From assembly GCA_965247065.1 (NCBI GenBank), contig CBDFGN010000006.1, forward strand, positions 1,612,001 through 1,676,000: a stretch of 64,000 nt of DNA, read 5' to 3'. A program made the position numbers and the translations under genes. Numbering within the stretch: the first letter of the stretch is position 1; each line of letters begins with the position of its first letter. Below are positions 59,532 to 64,000 of the stretch, one piece after another. The stretch comes from CBDFGN01 sp965247065 (GTDB lineage: Bacteria > Bacteroidota > Bacteroidia > Cytophagales > Cyclobacteriaceae). The notes under the pieces were generated by a model that did not search any database, had not been told where the DNA came from, and was given only the letters and a program-made list of their open reading frames with translations.

Positions 59532-59786
59532 TTATTCTTCCCCTTGCAATCGGGAATTCCTTTCTTCCTGCCAGAACTGCTGCACCAATGTACGAGGCTC
59601 TCGGCAAAGATAAACCTGCAGCCCTTTTTCCCCGGAATATTGGGTTGTTACCTCCCCTACTTTCTCCACCGAAGCAAATAATTCATTTAGGTCTGAGGTT
59701 AAATCCACAAGATGACCAACAAAGAAGGCCAGAATAATTCCCCAGGAATTAACGAACTGGACTAATATGTTTTTTGTGTCATCCAT
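59532..59786 (-). CDS. Small ORF, possible C-terminal remnant of a GT39-type glycosyltransferase
   Basis: 84 aa. The sequence ENILV-like start, VDLTSDLNELFASVEKVGEV and GLQVYLCREPRTLVQQFWQE resemble the periplasmic C-terminal tail of ArnT/PMT-like (GT39) glycosyltransferases, where a VYLCR.PR...FW pattern occurs. No membrane-spanning glycosyltransferase body lies upstream on the minus strand (the gene at 59917 occupies it). Either a truncated remnant or an unrelated small protein; resemblance judged by eye. Confidence 0.35.
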   Translation of the reverse strand: MDDTKNILVQFVNSWGIILAFFVGHLVDLTSDLNELFASVEKVGEVTTQYSGEKGLQVYLCREPRTLVQQFWQEERNSRLQGEE

Positions 59787-59916
59787 CGGTTATCTAACCT
59801 AAATAAAAATCGAAATCCGGACTTTTGAAAGTTCCCAGGCCTTGAGTGCAAGGTGCATATTTATTCCCTACTACTTGGGTGATACAACTGAGACCGATTC
59901 ATTACCTTACGAAACG

Positions 59917-61044
59917 GTGAACAACATCCTGCTCACACTCCTGCTGATATTTGTCCTTGGGCTTGGCGACCTTTTGACCGCCCAGGATATTCCAATTGAT
60001 TCGCTTTTGGCCGATGAGCCAGACACCAGCAAATTGGTAGATTTTTCCCTCCGAAAATCAAAATTCACCCCGATCATAGCCCCGGTAGTTTCTCCAGAGG
60101 TTGATTTTATGTTGCTCGCTGCCGGCCTGTTCACATTCGTAGTAAAACCTTCCGATCCTGATCTTCCCAGGTCGTCAATCCCATTTTCAGTTGGATACTC
60201 GACCAACGGTTCACTCTCCTTTAACGTACGGCCCTTTATCTATGGGCAGGCCGATAAGTATCGACTTTATGGTGATATCTGGGTCAAGGACATGCCGGAC
60301 CACTACTTTGGAGTCGGCTACGACAATGGTAGAAATGTTGAAAAATCTGACTCTACCACGTTCTACCAGAGGTTCTGGTGGCAAATGGATCTGCGATTAG
60401 TTCGAAGAATCGTGCCCAGGTTTTATGCGGGAGGGCGTCTGGATGTTAATCGAACCAACGCAACCGAAGTAAACCCGCAAATGATGAGCGATCCTGATTT
60501 TATAGCTTTCGGACCCGACAATAAGAATTCAGGAATAGGAATAGTGATTCAATGGGATAGTCGAGACCTGGCGATCAATGCCTACAGTGGAATCTTTCTC
60601 AATATGATGGCAACGTTTTACGGTCAATTTCTCCGCGGGCAGAACAATTATAACATGTTCGAATTAGACTATCGTCATTATAAGGCCATCGGTGGATCTG
60701 GAAGGACCTTAACCTGGCAGGTCCGGACGGTATACAGCGTCGGGGAGGTTCCCTGGGCCGAGCTACCGAAACTGGGAACGCCTTTCGATCTTAGAGGCTA
60801 TCGGTTAGGACAATACCGGGACGAAACTATTCTGTTTGGCTTAATGGAGTACCGGCATATGTTTACTCGCCGTGAACCGGATAGGAAAGGCAGCATGCAA
60901 AGCCGCCATGGCCTGGTGACCTGGGTGGGTACCGGATCGTTGGCCCAATCCTACACCGCAATGAAAAGCTGGCTGCCCAATGTTGGGGTCGGATACCGGT
61001 TCGCAATTCCTGGTTCGCAGTTTCAGGGGAGCGCTGACGCATAG
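59917..61044 (+). CDS. Omp85/BamA-like outer-membrane surface antigen barrel
   Basis: 375 aa from GTG 59917, which gives a signal peptide ending GDLLTAQ; the frame is open from 59842. After a short linker comes a barrel-type region with alternating strands (FSVGYSTNGSLSFNVRPFIY, YFGVGYDNGRNVEKSD, RFYAGGRLDVNRTNA, SGIGIVIQWDSRDLAINAYS, FDLRGYRLGQYRDETILFGL) as in bacterial surface antigen (D15) domains. The C-terminus, RFAIPGSQFQGSADA, lacks the final strand with terminal aromatic residue, so the 3' end may be truncated or shifted. Substrate or role unknown. Confidence 0.7.
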   Translation: MNNILLTLLLIFVLGLGDLLTAQDIPIDSLLADEPDTSKLVDFSLRKSKFTPIIAPVVSPEVDFMLLAAGLFTFVVKPSDPDLPRSSIPFSVGYSTNGSLSFNVRPFIYGQADKYRLYGDIWVKDMPDHYFGVGYDNGRNVEKSDSTTFYQRFWWQMDLRLVRRIVPRFYAGGRLDVNRTNATEVNPQMMSDPDFIAFGPDNKNSGIGIVIQWDSRDLAINAYSGIFLNMMATFYGQFLRGQNNYNMFELDYRHYKAIGGSGRTLTWQVRTVYSVGEVPWAELPKLGTPFDLRGYRLGQYRDETILFGLMEYRHMFTRREPDRKGSMQSRHGLVTWVGTGSLAQSYTAMKSWLPNVGVGYRFAIPGSQFQGSADA

Positions 61045-61144
61045 TTCCTTTCGACTGAAGCGGCTGTAACAAATTTTTGACAAGGTTTGACCAGCCTTTG
61101 ACATAATATTTCCGATATTTCCGAAAAAAATATACATTCTGAAT

Positions 61145-61828
61145 ATGGCGGATCGCAGATTATTAACCGGTTTGTTACTTATTCTATCTGGGCTGATTCT
61201 GGCTCTTGATAATTTCGGCCTTATCCCTTATGAATTGCGGTTTCTGACTTCCTGGAAAACGCTGGTGATAGCTATTGGACTCGTATTAGTTATCACCGGA
61301 AAAAACAAAGTGCCCGGCATAATCATGATCCTGCTTGGCGGCTTCTTTCTCAGTCGGGACATTTTTAACCTTTGGGAATATGGATGGAGAGATCTTTGGC
61401 CATTTATTCTGATTTTCGTTGGACTCCTGATCATTCTCCGCAAGCGGATTCATGATTCGTATCAACCTTCGAAAGAGGATCGCGATATCGATCTCCTAAA
61501 CGACATGAGTATTCTAGGTGGAGGTGACAAGGTCGTGACTTCCCGGAATTTTAAAGGGGGAAAAGTCACCGCTATTTTGGGCGGAGGGGAGTATGATCTG
61601 ACCAAGGCAACGCTGTCGGGAGAGCGTAACGTCATTGAGGTGTTTTGCCTATTTGGCGGGACCAATTTCCGGGTACCTTCGGATTGGAATGTAAGAGTTG
61701 AAGTCACGTCAATTCTGGGGGGCTTTGGAGACAAGCGGAGAACCGACCCGAACGCAATTCCCGACCCTCGAAAGGAGCTGTTTATCAGAGGGACTGTAAT
61801 GCTAGGAGGTGGAGAGGTGAAGAATTGA
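61145..61828 (+). CDS. LiaF-like membrane protein (DUF5668/LiaF C-terminal domain)
   Basis: 227 aa. Four N-terminal membrane segments (from LLTGLLLILSGLILALDNFG to LWPFILIFVGLLIILRK) followed by a cytoplasmic beta domain with repeated Gly-rich turns (MSILGGGDKVV, TAILGGGEYDL, CLFGGTNFRVP, VTSILGGFGDKR, TVMLGGGEVKN). This is the LiaF/VraT C-terminal pattern. In Firmicutes LiaF modulates an envelope-stress two-component system; Bacteroidota relatives have no established role. No sensor kinase is adjacent. Confidence 0.82.
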   Translation: MADRRLLTGLLLILSGLILALDNFGLIPYELRFLTSWKTLVIAIGLVLVITGKNKVPGIIMILLGGFFLSRDIFNLWEYGWRDLWPFILIFVGLLIILRKRIHDSYQPSKEDRDIDLLNDMSILGGGDKVVTSRNFKGGKVTAILGGGEYDLTKATLSGERNVIEVFCLFGGTNFRVPSDWNVRVEVTSILGGFGDKRRTDPNAIPDPRKELFIRGTVMLGGGEVKN

Positions 61829-61922
61829 ATGTCCAATATTCGATAATCAATTTCTAATGAACAAATTGATTTATTGAGAACCTTATCATGGATTGCTCAC
61901 CATAATTGAATATTGGATATTC
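61827..61922. repeat. 15-bp inverted repeat between convergent genes
   Basis: GAATGTCCAATATTC (61827-61841) and GAATATTGGATATTC (61908-61922) are inverted copies matching at 14 of 15 positions, with a 66-bp spacer, between the ends of the LiaF-like gene and the convergent SDR gene. A transcript fold or an intergenic repeat remnant are possible. Confidence 0.5.
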
Positions 61923-62689
61923 TAACTCGTGTATCCTCCGTCAGCAGTAAAAACGGCTCCGGTGCAGTAGGATGAGGCCTTGGAAGCCAGAAAAACCGCC
62001 AGCCCGGCCATTTCCTCGGGTTGTGCAACTCGCTGAATTGCCTGGGTGGCCAATAGCTTCTTTAAGATCTCGGGATTCTGGATCAAGGTTTGACTGAATT
62101 TAGTGTCTACTATACCTGGACAAATAGCGTTAACCCGAATTCCATCCGGCGCCAGTTCCTTGGCAAGGCTTTTTGATATAGCAATCAAGGCGGACTTGGT
62201 CATAGCATAAATACCCAATCCCGGACTTGGGGTCAATCCTTCAATACTTGAGATATTAATTATCGATCCTCCACCTCGCTTCTTCATGATCGGGGCAGCC
62301 AATCGGCAAAGCTCCAATGGGCCCTTCACGTTTACTGCCATCATCTTGTCGAAAATCGATTCAGTAATTTCAAGAATCTGCCCATAAACGGGGTTTATCG
62401 CGGCGTTATTGACGATTACATCCAACGCCTGAAATTCCTGCAACGTCCGATCCACCAGGTTTTGAATTTGCCGGAAATCTCCCATGTGCGCGGCTTGAGC
62501 TATAACCTTAATTCCCTCAGATTTTAATTCTTCTGCTGCTTGATCAACACTTTCCTGATTTCGACTAGAGACCACTATGGAAGCCCCAAGTTCTCCCAAA
62601 GACCGGGCGATTTCCTTGCCAATGCCCTTGCTTGCCCCGGTTACGATTACAATTGTCCCGGCTAAATCTAATTTTTCCTTTATATTCAT
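61922..62689 (-). CDS. Short-chain dehydrogenase/reductase (SDR)
   Basis: 255 aa. Rossmann motif VTGASKGIGKEIARSLGELG, NNAAINPVYG, and the catalytic Ser in IINISSIEGLTPSPGL with YAMTKSALIAI (YxxxK). The C-terminal VFLASKASSYCTGAVFTADG segment is typical of classical NAD(P)-dependent SDRs. Substrate unknown. Divergent from the MDR gene with 63 bp between the start codons, so a shared regulatory region is likely. Confidence 0.92.
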   Translation of the reverse strand: MNIKEKLDLAGTIVIVTGASKGIGKEIARSLGELGASIVVSSRNQESVDQAAEELKSEGIKVIAQAAHMGDFRQIQNLVDRTLQEFQALDVIVNNAAINPVYGQILEITESIFDKMMAVNVKGPLELCRLAAPIMKKRGGGSIINISSIEGLTPSPGLGIYAMTKSALIAISKSLAKELAPDGIRVNAICPGIVDTKFSQTLIQNPEILKKLLATQAIQRVAQPEEMAGLAVFLASKASSYCTGAVFTADGGYTS

Positions 62690-62752
62690 GTGAGTGTTTT
62701 TATCACACCGAAATTTACGAATTCAAGCACTAACCTTTTTCTGAACCCTAAA

Positions 62753-63729
62753 ATGAAGGGTGTACAATTTCAAAGTATTGGAAGTCCGGTGGAGGTGCTT
62801 CGTGTACTAGAGCTGGATCAGCCTGAACCTCAGCCCGGAGAGGTACGCGTAAAGGTCTTAGCGAGTAATATAAATCCTTCTGATCTCTTATTTATTCAAG
62901 GCCAATATGGCATTGTACCGGACCTGCCGGCAGCAGCTGGAATTGAAGGAGTAGGGCTGGTGGACATTGGAGGCGAAGGAACGTCAATTCAACCCGGGCA
63001 AAAGGTGATCTTTACTTCCCAGGGAGTGTGGCAGGAAGCCGTATGCATTCCTGAATCAAAGCTAATCCCGGTACCCATTGACACACCTGATGAAATAGGT
63101 TGCCAAATAATGGTGAACCCTCTAACAGCTCTCCGAATGTTAGAATTATCGGGGCTTGCAGCCGGGCAATGGCTCTTGCTAACTGCAGTAAGCTCGGCCG
63201 TGGGTAAATTTACCGCTCAACTGTGCAGGTTACAAGGAATCAACACCATCAGCACTGTACGTCACGATGAGATTGCCGATCATCTGAGAAATTTGGGAAG
63301 CAATGCGGTAGTCAATACGGATCGAGAAAACCTGGTTCAAAGGACCCGCGAATTGACCCAGTTCAAAGGCGTCGACGCTGTGTTTGATGCCGTGGGCGGG
63401 CGCCTAGGATCGGAGGCCTTACGATGCCTTCGTTCGTCTGGAGAAATGATCATCTATGGAGCTCTGGACAAAGAACCACTTCAAATAAGCAGTGGTCAAA
63501 TGATATTTCACAAGTGGAGAGTTACTTCTTTTTGGCGGACTCCCTGGATGGATTCGCTGGATACGCAAGCCCGGAGCGAGGTGGTACATCCCCTTCTTGA
63601 ACTATTCGCTCAAAACAAGTTCAAGCCGACATCGAAGCCATTTATCCAATGGAGGACGTAATTGAAGCGGTTCGACACGTTCAGACTGCAGGACGAAAAG
63701 GAAAGATCCTCCTTAAGATAGCCTCCTGA
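62753..63729 (+). CDS. MDR-superfamily (enoyl-thioester reductase/quinone oxidoreductase-like) oxidoreductase, one frameshift
   Basis: About 325 aa after repair. Start at ATG 62753 (MKGVQFQSIGSPVEVLRVLE); the frame is open to 62690 but that would erase the divergent promoter space. GroES-like half: PQPGEVRVKVLASNINPSDL and LPAAAGIEGVGLVDIGGEG. Rossmann half: MVNPLTALRMLE, WLLLTAVSSAVGKFTAQLCR, VDAVFDAVGGRLGSEALRCL. No zinc ligands are seen, which fits the 2-enoyl thioester reductase or quinone reductase groups. A missing base near 63627 ends the first frame; DIEAIYPMEDVIEAVRHVQT with GRKGKILLKIAS completes the protein. Confidence 0.85.
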
Positions 63730-63866
63730 AATGAAGACGAAGAATTGATAGCGGTCCGCTGATTTCTGAAACCCGATTATTTCTTCGATCTGCTGGGTGA
63801 CCTTCTTGAATTCCGGTCATAAAAGGGCAGTAAGTCATACCTGCAAATTTGCTTACTACCCAATCG

Positions 63867-63919
63867 AAAGCCCCGGCCCAAATGGTTAAGGTAGGACAAA
63901 ACCCACGGTCGGGGCTTTT
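63867..63919. terminator. Long hairpin with T-tract, possible terminator
   Basis: AAAGCCCCGGCC (63867-63878) pairs with GGTCGGGGCTTTT (63907-63919) across a 28-nt loop, with one G-T wobble and a run of T at the end. It lies about 140 bases after the MDR stop codon. The loop is long, so a terminator for an unseen neighbour or a structured RNA are alternatives. Confidence 0.35.
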
Positions 63920-64000
63920 ACTACCCCATCCAAGCCCAGTACTTGTTTCATTATGAATGGTTGTCAATCTGCGTACTTTGCCTTGGTACTTCTTACTAAA

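Noticed and set aside
63713..63967. Minus-strand 84-aa ORF at the window end
   Set aside because: It covers the 3' end of the MDR gene and the hairpin and has no protein-like features.

Overview
The window looks like the chromosome of a marine-type Bacteroidota, probably Cytophagales-like (order is a guess). Evidence: type IX secretion (T9SS) C-terminal domains, a gliding-motility C-terminal domain paired with a PorP/SprF protein, a DUF5723 outer-membrane protein, lipoproteins with classic lipoboxes, TAnnTTTG-type promoter boxes, frequent TTG/GTG starts without clear Shine-Dalgarno sites, and IS110 and IS982 elements typical of this phylum.

Region by region. 1-5.8 kb: a WD40/caspase-like protease gene (5' end outside the window) broken by two insertion sequences, an IS110 element (816-2077) and an IS982 element (2253-3283), followed by a secreted FecR-like protein and a membrane CHASE2 protein that look like its operon partners. 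6-9.3 kb: topoisomerase IB, small membrane proteins and a two-domain NIPSNAP lipoprotein. 10-20.4 kb: two related secreted fibronectin-type-III proteins with T9SS tails. They flank a TIGR03032-family gene plus a TPR/O-GlcNAc-transferase-like gene; the TIGR03032 gene is interrupted by a solitary 198-bp copy of the IS110 5' non-coding end. 20.7-25.7 kb: a TonB-like protein, larE-larB-larC (nickel-pincer cofactor synthesis) with a coupled small membrane protein, and a Tat-exported aldo/keto reductase. 25.8-31.5 kb (minus): an outer-membrane protein and a tkt-talC-rpiA-HAD sugar-phosphate operon. 31.7-38.5 kb: small lipoproteins, an FAH-family hydrolase, an amino-acid permease, alkaline phosphatase and a phospholipase D-like protein. 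38.6-44.3 kb (minus): a tripartite RND efflux operon whose pump and adaptor genes are both broken. 44.6-48.2 kb: two divergent mechanosensitive channels. 48.3-51 kb: a second identical IS982 copy abutting a TerC-family gene, then exonuclease III. 51.2-57.8 kb: a very large Calx-beta/cadherin adhesin and its PorP/SprF partner. 57.9-64 kb: hypothetical proteins, an Omp85-like barrel, a LiaF-like protein and a divergent SDR/MDR oxidoreductase pair.

Two themes stand out. First, a 198-bp sequence identical to the IS110 upstream non-coding end (where IS110 elements encode their bridge RNA) exists alone inside another gene, like a transposase-less satellite. Second, at least eleven genes carry a single-base insertion or deletion, mostly in short homopolymers, plus one nonsense codon. 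Residual sequence error is the simplest explanation for most of these, so they are annotated as single frameshifted genes. All calls are by eye from the sequence and translations; no database search was run.
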